Notes: a model not told the origin generated them from the letters alone. A DNA stretch of 64,000 nt from Methanobacteriota archaeon (GCA_020348345.1 CP070748.1:1360247-1424246); one strand, 5' to 3'. Numbered from the stretch's first letter, positions 53,033-63,120 are shown. Made by a program: numbers and translations.

Positions 53033-54376
53033 ATGGCGAATGTTCCGGATATCAAGGTGGAGCCTCCAGGCCCGGAGGCGAAGAAAGCAGTTGCCAAGGA
53101 CGACGAGTGGCTCGTGAAAGCGACTAAGTCATGGCCATTGGTGTTCAAGAAGGCGGAAGGATCGGTCATCGAGGACGTCGACGGGAACAAGTACATTGAT
53201 TTCTACGCGGGCGTCGGCGTTCTTAACGTAGGAGCGAGGCATCCGAGTGTAGTCGCAGCTGTCAAGGACCAGGTCGACAAGTACACCCATGTCGCAGGGA
53301 CTGACTTCTATTGTCAGCTTCAGAACGAAGTTGCGGAGCGACTCGCCAAGTCCGCTCCTGGAGACAATAAGAAGATGGTCTTCTTCTCGAACACCGGCTC
53401 TGAGTCGTACGAGTCCGCGATCAAGATTGCGAAGTCAGCAACGAAGAAGCAGGTCATCATGGATTTCCTCGGAGCGTTCCACGGTAGAACGGTGGGCTCG
53501 ATGTCGATGACCGCTAGCAAGTGGGTTCAGCGAGAGGGGTACACGGCGACGCTCATGCCCGGCGTGTATCACGTTCCGTACGCGTACTGCTACAGATGCA
53601 TGTACAATCTGGAGTATCCCAGCTGCAACATGCACTGCGTCACTGCGATAGAAGAGATATACTTCGAGAACCAGATTCCGCCCAACGACCTCGCGGCAAT
53701 CAGCATGGAAGTCGTGCAGGGCGAGGGAGGCTATGTTGTTCCGCCAAAGGAATTCGTCAAGGGCGTGTTCAACCTCACGAGGAAGTACGGCTGCCTGCTC
53801 ATCGACGATGAGGTCCAATCTGGCATGGGCAGGACCGGAAAGATGTGGGCATGTGAGCATTTCGACATCGCTCCCGACATCATCTGCAGTGCCAAGTCTC
53901 TCGGAGGCGGGTTGCCTTTGGGCGCCACGATCATCGACGCCAAGCTGGCTTTTGACAGATACGGGAGGCACTCCAACACCTTCGGCGGCGCCTCTCTGTC
54001 GCATGCAGCCTCGATCGCAACACTGGACGTCATAGAAGAGGAGAAGCTGCTGGAGCGAGGCTCGAAGCTTGGGGAGAAGACGAAGAAGAGGCTTCAGGAG
54101 ATGCAGGACCAATACGAGATCATCGGCGACACGCGCGGTGTCGGCATGATGCTCGCTCACGAGTTCGTCCAGGACAGGAAGACGAAGAAGCACGCGTCGA
54201 AGAGCAGAGACAAGATCACCGAGCTGGCGTTCAAGAAGGGTGTGATGCTGCTTCCGTGCGGCAGATCCGTGGTGAGATACATTCCGCCCCTGAACATACC
54301 CGAGGAGCTTCTGGACAAGGGCTTCGACATAGTCGAGGAGTGCATCAAAATAGTAGACAAGGACCGGGCGGATTGA
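53033..54376 (+). CDS. Class III PLP-dependent aminotransferase
   Basis: 447 residues of the acetylornithine/4-aminobutyrate aminotransferase family: DVDGNKYIDFYAGVGVLNVG, FSNTGSESYESAIKIAK, AFHGRTVGSMSMTAS, DDEVQSGMGRTG and the PLP lysine Lys288 in SAKSLGGGLPLGA. A cysteine-rich insertion (Cys186, Cys189, Cys198, Cys202) is typical of an archaeal branch and could hold a metal. The amino donor is uncertain. ATG 53033 has GGAAAGGGA upstream, and TTTATC at about 52988 is a TATA box at a suitable distance. The much longer upstream frame is not coding. Confidence 0.88.
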   Translation: MANVPDIKVEPPGPEAKKAVAKDDEWLVKATKSWPLVFKKAEGSVIEDVDGNKYIDFYAGVGVLNVGARHPSVVAAVKDQVDKYTHVAGTDFYCQLQNEVAERLAKSAPGDNKKMVFFSNTGSESYESAIKIAKSATKKQVIMDFLGAFHGRTVGSMSMTASKWVQREGYTATLMPGVYHVPYAYCYRCMYNLEYPSCNMHCVTAIEEIYFENQIPPNDLAAISMEVVQGEGGYVVPPKEFVKGVFNLTRKYGCLLIDDEVQSGMGRTGKMWACEHFDIAPDIICSAKSLGGGLPLGATIIDAKLAFDRYGRHSNTFGGASLSHAASIATLDVIEEEKLLERGSKLGEKTKKRLQEMQDQYEIIGDTRGVGMMLAHEFVQDRKTKKHASKSRDKITELAFKKGVMLLPCGRSVVRYIPPLNIPEELLDKGFDIVEECIKIVDKDRAD

Positions 54377-54498
54377 TCATTCCGTCGCTGACCCGGATGA
54401 CAAACCTTTTCCCCAGCCATAAGGGAGGGCTTGCAGGATCTCCCTCGATTTTCCTTTATACCAAGTCAGTGCTACGTCTCTCGGGAGGCTCGAATCGA

Positions 54499-54720
54499 AT
54501 GCCAAGAGAGGATCTGTACGCGCAGATGTACCGCGTCGATGTAGACAAGGTCCGGGCGGTAAAGAGGGCTCTGACAGGAAAGACCACCTGTCCAAATTGT
54601 GGCAAAGTCAATCCCGCAGATAAGAGGATATGCAAGGCGTGCGGAATGAGACTGTACCCGGTCGAGGAGGAGAACGACCGCATGTATCTCCTTGAGAAGC
54701 TGAAGGGCAAGGATGAATGA
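54499..54720 (+). CDS. Small zinc-ribbon protein
   Basis: 73 residues with one treble-clef-type ribbon, CPNCGKVNPADKRICKACG, after a basic helical start (KVRAVKRALTGKT) and before a charged C-terminal helix. ATG 54499 has GGGAGG ten bases upstream, and a TATA-like CTTTATACC is near 54453. The size and make-up suggest a nucleic-acid- or ribosome-associated protein; the function is unknown. Confidence 0.75.
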   Translation: MPREDLYAQMYRVDVDKVRAVKRALTGKTTCPNCGKVNPADKRICKACGMRLYPVEEENDRMYLLEKLKGKDE

Positions 54721-54837
54721 GCGGCTAACGATGCAAATCGTTAAAGTCATGAACAGCGCGTTCGTATCTAAGCTGACTACTGGTACGATCCTTGCGGACA
54801 TGCGGGAAGAAGCACTCGAGGGTGATGCGCAAGAGGG

Positions 54838-57762
54838 GTGGAGGAATTGCGAAGAACATCACGCAATATGTGGATTGCGGCATTAGTTCTGGGAATTGCG
54901 ACAATACTTACTGTATCAACCGTGCCGGTCAGACCTGTTAGGGCTGCCGTTCCCACGTTACAGACGATCGACATCTACGCTCAACAGGACACCTATGTGA
55001 ACGATGAGATCGGATTCAAGGACTGGAACTACGGAGGAGACCTCCAACTCAAAGGAGGATACTACGTCATCTTCGAGATGGATTACGGCCACCGATGTAT
55101 CATGATTCAATTCGACATGTCGATTCTCCCTCCTGATGCCGACATAACCTCTGCGAGCCTTCGGCTCACACTAGAATCCGGAGGGGGAGAGGACCTCAAT
55201 TTGATGCGGATCGCCTCCGCATGGGATGAGAGGACTGTCACCTGGAACTCAAAGCCAGGAACTGTCACGGACTCCTTAGTACCGACATTGCACGTTGGCA
55301 CGTCGACTCTCACCGAGTATTCTGTCTCCGTGACCTCTTGGGCCAGAGGCTGGTTCGATGAAAGTCTCGACAACTATGGGCTGTGGCTCCAGCCAGAGCC
55401 GTACGACGTACTCGGTGATCCCTGCTACTTCTACAGCTACAACGGTGCATGGATCGAGTCGGATCCGGCCATCAGCGCGCTGAAGCACCCCAAGCTGAGG
55501 GTGACTTTCGAGTCCTCGACGACTGTGGAGCAGCCGCCGCCACCTGATCCGCCCCCCTGGCTGGATGATTTCACTCCTCCAATGGTAGACATCAGCCTGA
55601 ACCCTGCGGAGGACATTACGCCAGACGAGGAAGTCACCATTACAGTTGTGGCCGCCGACGATGTGTGCCTCGACCAGGTAACGCTGACCGTAGATCATGT
55701 GATCGTCAATCAGACGCTGATTGACTTCACCGTGCTAGATGCGACTGAGGTAACGATAGAACACACTACAACCCTTGACTTCGGAGACCATCACATACAG
55801 GCCATAGCCATTGACCGAATGTATCTCACGAACGGTTCGTACCTGTTGAAGCATGTCGGTTCCAGAACGCCCCCTTCCCTCATGGTTAGCTGTGAACCTG
55901 GACAAGTGCTTCCGGAGGACGGCACAGAGATCGAGATCACAGTCACGGCGGAGGACGCGGAGGGACTGAAGCGGCTTGTAGTGGGACTCGAGGAAGCGGT
56001 GTGGGACCCGGATACTTACCCAGACCAATCGGAGGTCTTCGTATTCACCGAACCATATCCGAAGTCATTCACCACAACAGTCACGCTAGCGAACATCGAT
56101 GTCCCGAGATACGGGACGCCCGCAATCAACGCAACTGGAGTCGAGTGTTTTGCGTATGCGCGCGACATCGAGGAACTCTACTCCGTGGCGAGCGACAATG
56201 TGACGGTGGTAAGGCCGTACCAGTGGGAATACGGCATCGCCTATTCGAATCCACACGGCACATTGTCGTGGCAACGCTATGAAGACGCTTTCGGCCACGG
56301 CGAACTATGGGGTCCTTGGGGTTGGGACTGGTGGAAGACGGCTGTCGCCCGTTTCTGGTGGCCTATATACCGCATCATGGCGCAGAACGGCGAGTGCTTC
56401 GGTATGAGCATGTACAGCCTATGGCACCATGAGCATGACATTCCGGTGCCCGATACGCTGACCGAGCACATAGGAGACGAGCTGCCACCGTACCTTCCAG
56501 GATACAACGAGCAGGACTACGCCAAACGTACCATAGAACGATGGCAGGGGGCTCAGATATCTCAGGAGATCCTCAGCAAGTACATCGACCAGGTCGGCGA
56601 CCAGTTGGACGCGTCAAGAGCCATAAGACCGTTCCTCGCAGGCCCGTTCCAACGGCTCATGGAGGACCTCGAAGCAGGAGAGCCAGGCGTTCTATACATG
56701 GCGGAATACCGTGGCCTCGATGGCGGAGTCACGGAATGCGTTGGGGCGCATGCGGTTGTGCCTTGGCTCGTAGTGGAGACGGCGCCGAATGTCTGGCGCA
56801 TCTACGTCTACGACTCCAACAGGCCGTATGCAAGCACCCATTACTCCACCGAGTACGATAACTTCGACCATTATCCCTATGTCGAGGTTACAGAGGATCG
56901 CTATACATGGAATATGGGAGGAGGCGAAGTATGGAACGACTACATCTGGTATGTTTCCTACGATAGCGTCAAACGCAACGACTATGACCTGATGGACGGA
57001 TGGCTCGTGGCCGCGACGGTGTTGTTGATGATCGTCATCGTGGCAACCGCGCTTGCCATAGCCGGAGGTGTGCTGGTAACGGTCCAGGCGTTGCTTCCGA
57101 TTCCGCTACCACTCCCCATGGGAGCTCCCGGGGCACAAGGCATCGCTCTGCCACTTGGGCAGGAGTACGATGTCGAGATCAAGGGTCAGGTGGACGCGGA
57201 GTACTCGTGGGCGATGGCTGCGAATCACTCCACCTATTCGATCAATAACAAAACCTGCACCAACGGGAGCGTCGATGGCCTTGGACTGGAGATAGACCCC
57301 GAATTCACTGGATACTCTATGAGATTCGACTCTGGAGTGGCAGATGACGACTTCGGAATCGGCATGTCGCATCGAGTAGGCGTAGAGGAAAGGGAGTACC
57401 TCATGGAGAACATCTCCATGGGCGATGATGGCGACTTGCAGACCTACGCCACAGGAGACGGGGACAACCTGGTCATTGCCAACCACGGACCAGAGACGGT
57501 CGACCTCAAGGTACTCTTCAGGAGTAACCGATCGAACGGGGAAGCGACCGATGAGGTGAGCGTTCCCTCCGGAAAGATGGTGACAATCACCGTCAACTGG
57601 GATGATCTGGCCAATTCGACCGTTGACGTTGAGACCGAGGATATCGGCGACGGAGAATTCCCGCTGTACGTGATTGTGCTCGCGGTTGGCCTGGTGATCC
57701 TAGTAATTGCTGGAGTTGCGTATGCGTCGTTGAGAAGGAAGCGAACGGGTGACGTCAAATGA
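54838..57762 (+). CDS. Secreted DNRLRE-domain protein with a papain-like peptidase domain
   Basis: 974 residues. A signal sequence at about 11-36 is followed by a DNRLRE/CBM96-like domain at about 42-225 (QQDTYVNDEIGFKDWNYGG, TWNSKPGT, VTSWARGW). Two Ig-like domains come next, then a domain with the papain-like pattern Cys520 (GECFGMSM), His638 (GAHAVVPW) and Asp659 (VYDSNRP). A hydrophobic stretch is at about 722-753, a further beta-rich domain follows, and a C-terminal anchor is at about 943-965. The three residues are in the order and context of a cysteine peptidase, but the family is not one I can name. The start is uncertain among GTG 54838, TTG 54847 and ATG 54868. The following gene overlaps by four bases. 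Confidence 0.75.
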   Translation: MEELRRTSRNMWIAALVLGIATILTVSTVPVRPVRAAVPTLQTIDIYAQQDTYVNDEIGFKDWNYGGDLQLKGGYYVIFEMDYGHRCIMIQFDMSILPPDADITSASLRLTLESGGGEDLNLMRIASAWDERTVTWNSKPGTVTDSLVPTLHVGTSTLTEYSVSVTSWARGWFDESLDNYGLWLQPEPYDVLGDPCYFYSYNGAWIESDPAISALKHPKLRVTFESSTTVEQPPPPDPPPWLDDFTPPMVDISLNPAEDITPDEEVTITVVAADDVCLDQVTLTVDHVIVNQTLIDFTVLDATEVTIEHTTTLDFGDHHIQAIAIDRMYLTNGSYLLKHVGSRTPPSLMVSCEPGQVLPEDGTEIEITVTAEDAEGLKRLVVGLEEAVWDPDTYPDQSEVFVFTEPYPKSFTTTVTLANIDVPRYGTPAINATGVECFAYARDIEELYSVASDNVTVVRPYQWEYGIAYSNPHGTLSWQRYEDAFGHGELWGPWGWDWWKTAVARFWWPIYRIMAQNGECFGMSMYSLWHHEHDIPVPDTLTEHIGDELPPYLPGYNEQDYAKRTIERWQGAQISQEILSKYIDQVGDQLDASRAIRPFLAGPFQRLMEDLEAGEPGVLYMAEYRGLDGGVTECVGAHAVVPWLVVETAPNVWRIYVYDSNRPYASTHYSTEYDNFDHYPYVEVTEDRYTWNMGGGEVWNDYIWYVSYDSVKRNDYDLMDGWLVAATVLLMIVIVATALAIAGGVLVTVQALLPIPLPLPMGAPGAQGIALPLGQEYDVEIKGQVDAEYSWAMAANHSTYSINNKTCTNGSVDGLGLEIDPEFTGYSMRFDSGVADDDFGIGMSHRVGVEEREYLMENISMGDDGDLQTYATGDGDNLVIANHGPETVDLKVLFRSNRSNGEATDEVSVPSGKMVTITVNWDDLANSTVDVETEDIGDGEFPLYVIVLAVGLVILVIAGVAYASLRRKRTGDVK

Positions 57763-59357
57763 TCAAGAACCGACTATTTGCGGCGGTTGCTGCAGCCATG
57801 ATGACCATCGGCTCCCTGGCGATCATCGCACCACCAGCCGAATCCGAAGCATACAATCTCATACTGTTTGAAGGATTCGACGGAAGCTGGGATTCTGGAT
57901 GGCACGTCACGGATCATAATACCGATTCTGGAGATGACTACTGGGGAGTATCCAGCCACAAGAAACTCGTTGGGACAGGCAGCGCGTGGTGCGCTCAGAA
58001 CGGCTCCAGCAGCGTGAACGCCCAGCCAAACAGCGACAACCACTACTACGATCAGGATATGCAAGCGGTTATGCAGATAACGTTGCCAGATGCGTCAGGC
58101 TATCAATCGGTGACCTTGGGATTCTACTACTGGGCCGAGACAGGCACCATCGCCCTGAACGACTACCTTGAGGTGCGTGTCTGGAATGGGTGGTTCTGGC
58201 AGCATCTGTGGAAGCAGCCGGAAGTAGACACTGGCGGAAGCTGGGATCTGGTCGTCCTCGACATACCGTTGAACTCCGTCTGGCTCAGCTTCTCCTTCGT
58301 CAGCGACGATTCCGTTGGAGCAGGACCTTATGAGGGCGTCTACGTCGACGGCGTCAGCGTCTACGGATTGGATGATACCCCTCCGACATCATCGATAGCC
58401 GATCTCGATGACTATTACTCCAGCGAGATGGTCTACATCATCTACACAGCTGTTGACAGGGGTGGCAGCGGCGTTGAGCACGTCGAGCTGTACTACAGAA
58501 AACATGGCTCCGCCAACTATGAGATGTACACGACGCTGGACAATCCGAATGGAACATGGACTGACGGTATGATACCATTCAATTGCAGCCTTGCTGCCGG
58601 TTTTGGTGGCTACGACTTCTACACCTTAGCAGAAGACGTGACGGCTAATCGCGAAGTGCCGACCGTCGTCCCACAGGCATCGACGATGTTCGACGCCGCC
58701 GCTCCATCGACGGAGGCGCTCGTGGTCGGCGGTTCTCTGCCCGATGGATGGATTAATGGTTCGATTTCGATTGAGCTCAGTGCCTCGGACGATCTCAGCG
58801 GGGTATTCCAGACCTTGTGCTGCGTTGACTCCGGCACGTGGGAGGAGTACGATAGCGCAATCAATATCTCAAGCGACGGAGAGCACGCCATCACCTTCTA
58901 CTCCGAAGACAACGCGGGCAATAAGGAGGGAGTGAAAGCCGTTGAGTTTGCGATCGACACGGCACTGCCCGTCGCAGGACTTTCTCCGTCGGAGGATACC
59001 ACGGCCTTCATCGAGCCGACGGTCGAGTTCTCGTGGGAAAGCACGGACGAACTGAGCGGCATCGACTACTGCCTATTCAGAATCGATGATCGCGCCTTCG
59101 AGTTCCTTAGCGAATCGAACGGAATGATTGAAGCGATTCATCTGCAGAATGGGGAGCATACGGCCACTCTGAGAGCATATGATTGCGCAGGGAACTACGT
59201 TGAGGTGTCCTATGATTTCAGTGTCGACTTGGGTGCAGAGGTCGAGACTGAGACCGATATCGAACTGCTAGGATGGACTGCAGCGATTGCAGTGCTGTTG
59301 ATTGCAATCGCAGCATTGGTGTTGTTGGTCCTATCGCACCGAAAGAGACCGTCGTGA
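57759..59357 (+). CDS. Secreted multi-Ig (OmpL47-like) anchored protein
   Basis: 532 residues: a signal peptide to about residue 31 and a jelly-roll-like first domain (about 35-205) resembling lectin or MAM-type folds. Ig-like domains with the DDLSGV...SDGEHAITFYSEDNAGN pattern follow, as seen in OmpL47-type repeats, then a C-terminal helix and RKRPS. Its ATG overlaps the stop of the peptidase-like gene by four bases, so the two are made together and may form one cell-surface complex. Confidence 0.78.
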   Translation: MIKNRLFAAVAAAMMTIGSLAIIAPPAESEAYNLILFEGFDGSWDSGWHVTDHNTDSGDDYWGVSSHKKLVGTGSAWCAQNGSSSVNAQPNSDNHYYDQDMQAVMQITLPDASGYQSVTLGFYYWAETGTIALNDYLEVRVWNGWFWQHLWKQPEVDTGGSWDLVVLDIPLNSVWLSFSFVSDDSVGAGPYEGVYVDGVSVYGLDDTPPTSSIADLDDYYSSEMVYIIYTAVDRGGSGVEHVELYYRKHGSANYEMYTTLDNPNGTWTDGMIPFNCSLAAGFGGYDFYTLAEDVTANREVPTVVPQASTMFDAAAPSTEALVVGGSLPDGWINGSISIELSASDDLSGVFQTLCCVDSGTWEEYDSAINISSDGEHAITFYSEDNAGNKEGVKAVEFAIDTALPVAGLSPSEDTTAFIEPTVEFSWESTDELSGIDYCLFRIDDRAFEFLSESNGMIEAIHLQNGEHTATLRAYDCAGNYVEVSYDFSVDLGAEVETETDIELLGWTAAIAVLLIAIAALVLLVLSHRKRPS

Positions 59358-59362
59358 TCTCC

Positions 59363-60550
59363 TCAGATACCACACAAGCGTCGCACTATTGAAGTATAGA
59401 CCTCGACAGCGGTTGCCAGCTGAGAGGTTTCGATGCTCTCTTCCGGCTGATGATATCGAGCCGTCTCGCCCGATTCCCCCGGGCCGACGCATATCACCGG
59501 CAGCCCCAGCTCCTGTGCAATCAAGTTGTCATCCGCCTCAGAGACTCCGCAGACGAGCACGGGCTCGCTTCCAACATGCTCATCTAAAGAAGCGACAGCG
59601 GCTTTCACCAAAGGTTCGCTCGGGTTGGTCAGATAGGGCAGATACAGATTTCCTGGTTCGCCTTTGAATTCTATCTTCACGACGCACACAAGGGAAAGGT
59701 CTGCAACCATCGACTCGAGTTCTGTCTGGAGATCGGTTCTTCCGCCAGGAATCGTGCACCTTACGAAACGTACCCTGCAGCGCTCTGGCACGCTCAGGCT
59801 GTCACCGCCGCCCGAGATCTGAAGAATCGTCTGAGTCTCGCGCAGCAGCTCATATGCATCCGATTTGAGTGTCTCTGATACTGCAAGCTCGGATTCCTCC
59901 AACGCACATATGATCTTCGATGCGTCCACAACGGCGTTCTTGCCCAAGTGCGGCATGGCGCCATGGGCGGATTGCCCCATGACCTCGAAATCGTAGTATG
60001 CTCCTCCTCGGCGGCCGTTTGTGACTGCGCCAAGTCCCCCAAAGCCTTCGCCAACGATGACTGCTTCAGCTCCCTCGAACGATCCCTCCTTGATCAGCGT
60101 CCTCGTCCCTGAGCCGTCAAGCTCCTCACCGGGCACTGCTTGGAACACAAGTCTTCTGCGCTTCGTGCACTCGCTGTCGAAGAGATTCCTGAATGCGATC
60201 ATCATCGCAGCAAGCCCTGATTTCATGTCGAGGGAGCCGAGGCCGAATAATCTGCCATCTTCGATCTCTGCACCGAACGGGTCGTGCTCCCATCCCGCCA
60301 TGACCTCGACGGTGTCCATGTGGCCATTCAGAACCACGGATGGCGCGCCCTCAGCGCCCGATTCTGCGACGATGCACGGGCCATGATTCTCCACTGGAAC
60401 ACGTCTCGGAGACAAACCCCATTCGTCCAGCCGAGCGTATATGAAGTTGGATATTTCCGCCTCTTGCATGTAGACGCTCGGGATCTTGACGAGCTCCCTG
60501 GCGAGTTCGATCACCTCGTTGACGTCCGCATTGACATCGGTCAAAGGCAT
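59363..60550 (-). CDS. M20-family metallopeptidase (ArgE/DapE-like)
   Basis: 395 residues. Zinc-site motifs in order are LNGHMDTVEV, GLGSLDMKSG, the catalytic pair in AVPGEELDGSGT, VGEGFG and the C-terminal YHQPEESI histidine. A lid domain with GQSAHGAMPHLG lies between. The family removes acyl groups from amino acids or cleaves small peptides (acetylornithine, succinyl-diaminopimelate). The substrate is not fixed, since no arginine or lysine genes are adjacent. It converges with the Ig-protein gene. Confidence 0.87.
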   Translation of the reverse strand: MPLTDVNADVNEVIELARELVKIPSVYMQEAEISNFIYARLDEWGLSPRRVPVENHGPCIVAESGAEGAPSVVLNGHMDTVEVMAGWEHDPFGAEIEDGRLFGLGSLDMKSGLAAMMIAFRNLFDSECTKRRRLVFQAVPGEELDGSGTRTLIKEGSFEGAEAVIVGEGFGGLGAVTNGRRGGAYYDFEVMGQSAHGAMPHLGKNAVVDASKIICALEESELAVSETLKSDAYELLRETQTILQISGGGDSLSVPERCRVRFVRCTIPGGRTDLQTELESMVADLSLVCVVKIEFKGEPGNLYLPYLTNPSEPLVKAAVASLDEHVGSEPVLVCGVSEADDNLIAQELGLPVICVGPGESGETARYHQPEESIETSQLATAVEVYTSIVRRLCGI

Positions 60551-60718
60551 TTCATCAGACCTCGATTCTCAATCACTTCTAAGCTCAGATCCTCTCGCTA
60601 TTGCAGTTCCGTATCGGGCAGGTTCAGTATGAACCCTTGCCGGAGCTATCTCCATACCCGCCGGCTTCGCGGTTCTGAGCTTCAGAAACCCGCCAACCTG
60701 GAGCGAGGGAGCGAGGCC

Positions 60719-62143
60719 TCACACGGCCTCTGTGACCTTCTTGTTGCTGAAGAACAGCGTCAAGAAGGCTCCAACTGCAAGGAAGGCCGCGCCCATCTTG
60801 AACACCGTGCCGTAGGCATCCATGTTCGCCTGGTCGGATATCAGAACGGTCGCGACCGCCGGCCCGACGACCGCGCCGCAAGTTCGAACGATGATGTTGA
60901 CGCCGGTCACGATGCCTGTCTCCTCCTTGGGTGTCGAAATGATGATCAAGTTGATCATGCCGACCATGGCGCACACGATTCCAGATCCCATGATGACAAT
61001 CCCCACGACGAGCTGCAGCTCGCTCGCGTGGAATCGATCGAGCGCGATGAATCCGACTATCGCCAAGCACATGCCGAAAGTAGTGGGCCACTTGGGACCC
61101 ACCTTTGACACGACCACCCCCGCGATTGGCCCGAGAATAAACATCATAACGGACATGGGGAGGTTCAACATACCAATTTTTAGCGGCCCCAACCCGAATT
61201 CATAGCTCGCAATCGCGGTGATCGTCAACGACACCATCAGCATCCCGAATCCTATCATGAAGCCTATCGCATTCGCCAGAGCTATGTCTCTGACCTTCAT
61301 GAGGGACGGGCGAATCAGGGGATCCTTCGCCCTCATTTGCCAATACACGAAGAGCATTAGCCCTATTGAGGACACGGCGAAGAGCGCCAGCACGAACGAA
61401 TCCGTCCAGCCAAGGTTTCTGGCTTCTGTGGCGCCAATCAGGAACGCAACGAGAGTCAGCGCGAGGAGTGCTCCGCCGAGGATGTCCACCCTGGACTCCA
61501 GCCTGAAGCGCGAGGGGCGAACCTTCCACGCGACCACAGCAGTGGCAAGGATGGAGAACGGAATGACGGTGTGGTATGTCCACTGCCATCCCCATTCCTC
61601 CGTAACGTACCCGCCCACGACAAGTCCGAAAGCATTCCCCACGCCAAACATCGCGGAGATGACGCCCTGAGCCACGGCCAGCTTCTCGTTCGGGAACTCA
61701 TCCCTTATTATCGCAAAGGCCAATGGGAACGCCGACATTCCCAGGCCCTGTATCGCCCTGAACCCGATCATGAGATATATCGAATCCGACAGTTCCCTGG
61801 AGAATCCGGTCAACGTGACTGCGACCGTGTAGATGGACATCGCGATCAGCAGCATCTTCTTCTTGCCATAGATATCCCCCAACTTCCCGAATATCGCAAT
61901 CGCAACCGCCGCGACGACCAGGTATATCGTGACAATCCACGAGCCAAGTGCATAGTCCTCTTGCCCCAGACCGAAGTCTGCCATGACCCAGGGCAAAGCA
62001 GGTATGGCCATCGCCTCGACATACATCACCATGACTGCGATCGCACCGAGCAGAAGAAGGAGGAAGGTCGTGTATCGGTTGCCGAACCCTCCGCTCGAAG
62101 CGGCAGGGTTCGAGTCTGTGGTCTCTGTTCCTGAGGCGCTCAT
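60719..62143 (-). CDS. MFS transporter, DHA2 (EmrB/QacA) drug-efflux type
   Basis: 474 residues with about fourteen helices. The loop between helices two and three reads GKLGDIYGKKKMLL, the MFS motif A. The early VMYVEAMAIPALPWVMADFG segment matches the DHA2 start (usually D-x-T-I-V-N-V-A-L-P). Members export drugs or metabolites with proton exchange. ATG 62143 is used. It is divergent from a Bat-type regulator 92 bases away, which is therefore a candidate controller. Confidence 0.87.
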   Translation of the reverse strand: MSASGTETTDSNPAASSGGFGNRYTTFLLLLLGAIAVMVMYVEAMAIPALPWVMADFGLGQEDYALGSWIVTIYLVVAAVAIAIFGKLGDIYGKKKMLLIAMSIYTVAVTLTGFSRELSDSIYLMIGFRAIQGLGMSAFPLAFAIIRDEFPNEKLAVAQGVISAMFGVGNAFGLVVGGYVTEEWGWQWTYHTVIPFSILATAVVAWKVRPSRFRLESRVDILGGALLALTLVAFLIGATEARNLGWTDSFVLALFAVSSIGLMLFVYWQMRAKDPLIRPSLMKVRDIALANAIGFMIGFGMLMVSLTITAIASYEFGLGPLKIGMLNLPMSVMMFILGPIAGVVVSKVGPKWPTTFGMCLAIVGFIALDRFHASELQLVVGIVIMGSGIVCAMVGMINLIIISTPKEETGIVTGVNIIVRTCGAVVGPAVATVLISDQANMDAYGTVFKMGAAFLAVGAFLTLFFSNKKVTEAV

Positions 62144-62210
62144 GCAAATCACTTTGGTCTACTCTTATTGCATTTGAATACTCATTTCTGCTGCCGCTCA
62201 TATCTGGCAG

Positions 62211-62220
62211 TTTATATACT
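62211..62220 (+). promoter_or_regulatory. TATA box of the Bat-type regulator gene
   Basis: TTTATATACT. The predicted transcript start falls at about 62241, the position of a second in-frame ATG, so the mRNA may be leaderless from 62241 rather than starting at ATG 62235. Confidence 0.65.
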
Positions 62221-62234
62221 ACGAGGGCGATTCG

Positions 62235-62891
62235 ATGCCAATGAAGAAGATGATAATCAGGTGCAGACCCCGCTCCGAGATGATAGGCTCGTATCAGGGC
62301 GTCCTGGACAAGCTAGAGTCCTTCGAACTGCTCGATCTGCTCAAGATCGATTTCGAGAAGGGCGAGAAGATGGGATTGATAGAGATCGAGCTCAAAGAGG
62401 GACTGAAACTGGAGGACCTGGATTTTCCCGCCAGCTACGAGATCCTGTCGGTGCTCAAACAGGAAGGGCAACGCTATGTGCTCCTCGGAAAGGTCAAGTC
62501 GCCAAAGGAGATGATGCCGCTGTTCAGGAAGCTTGACCTTGACCTCGTCTGGACGGCTCCTATGAAGAGGACAAGGGACGAGATGGTCATGGGCGTCATC
62601 GGAAGTGAGGAGAACTTGAGGATACTGCTGGATGTGCTTCCGGAGGTCTGCGATATCGTGGATGTCGGCTTCCAGAACCCGACGGTCGATTCATACGACT
62701 CACTATCTTGCCTGACTCCAAGGCAGAAAGAGATCCTGACGGCTGCGCGAGAGAACGGCTACTACGATCACCCACGCAAGATCAATGCGGAAGAGCTGGC
62801 AGGGTTGATTGGCATCAGCAAGGCGACGACGCTCGAGCATCTCAGAAAAGCGGAATCCCGGCTGATGGGGGCGATATTCTCAGGGCACTAG
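62235..62891 (+). CDS. Bat-type (HTH_10) transcriptional regulator
   Basis: 218 residues. The C-terminal about 55 form the bacterio-opsin-activator helix-turn-helix: LTPRQKEILTAARENGYYDH, then ELAGLIGISKATTLEHLRKA. The N-terminal part is an alpha/beta sensor region (MIIRCRPRSEMIGSYQGVL), common in archaeal members. It probably regulates the divergent MFS transporter and itself; the signal is unknown. Confidence 0.88.
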   Translation: MPMKKMIIRCRPRSEMIGSYQGVLDKLESFELLDLLKIDFEKGEKMGLIEIELKEGLKLEDLDFPASYEILSVLKQEGQRYVLLGKVKSPKEMMPLFRKLDLDLVWTAPMKRTRDEMVMGVIGSEENLRILLDVLPEVCDIVDVGFQNPTVDSYDSLSCLTPRQKEILTAARENGYYDHPRKINAEELAGLIGISKATTLEHLRKAESRLMGAIFSGH

Positions 62892-62910
62892 AATTCGTCC
62901 TCCGAAGCGC

Positions 62911-63120
62911 TCAGTAACGAACCAGCGCGGCTCGGCAGCCACGACACCGGAACGCTTCCAACCAGTTGCGCTCGCTGTATTCCGACAACGGCACCCCTGC
63001 CATTGAAGAAAATCGGGGTGGGCTATCTGACCATTCGATCCGGGCCATCGCGTTGAGCGATGAGCCGCTTGCTGCCATGTATCCCCTTTGCATGACCTCA
63101 CCGCAGAATGGGCATTTCAT
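62911..63120 (-). CDS. Small two-CxxC zinc-binding protein
   Basis: 69 residues. MKCPFCGEVMQRGYM at the start and AFRCRGCRAALVRY at the end give two C-x2-C pairs, with ARIEWSD between. This is the small PF20097-like family of unknown function. It converges with the Bat-type regulator, with 19 bases between the stops. Confidence 0.72.
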   Translation of the reverse strand: MKCPFCGEVMQRGYMAASGSSLNAMARIEWSDSPPRFSSMAGVPLSEYSERNWLEAFRCRGCRAALVRY

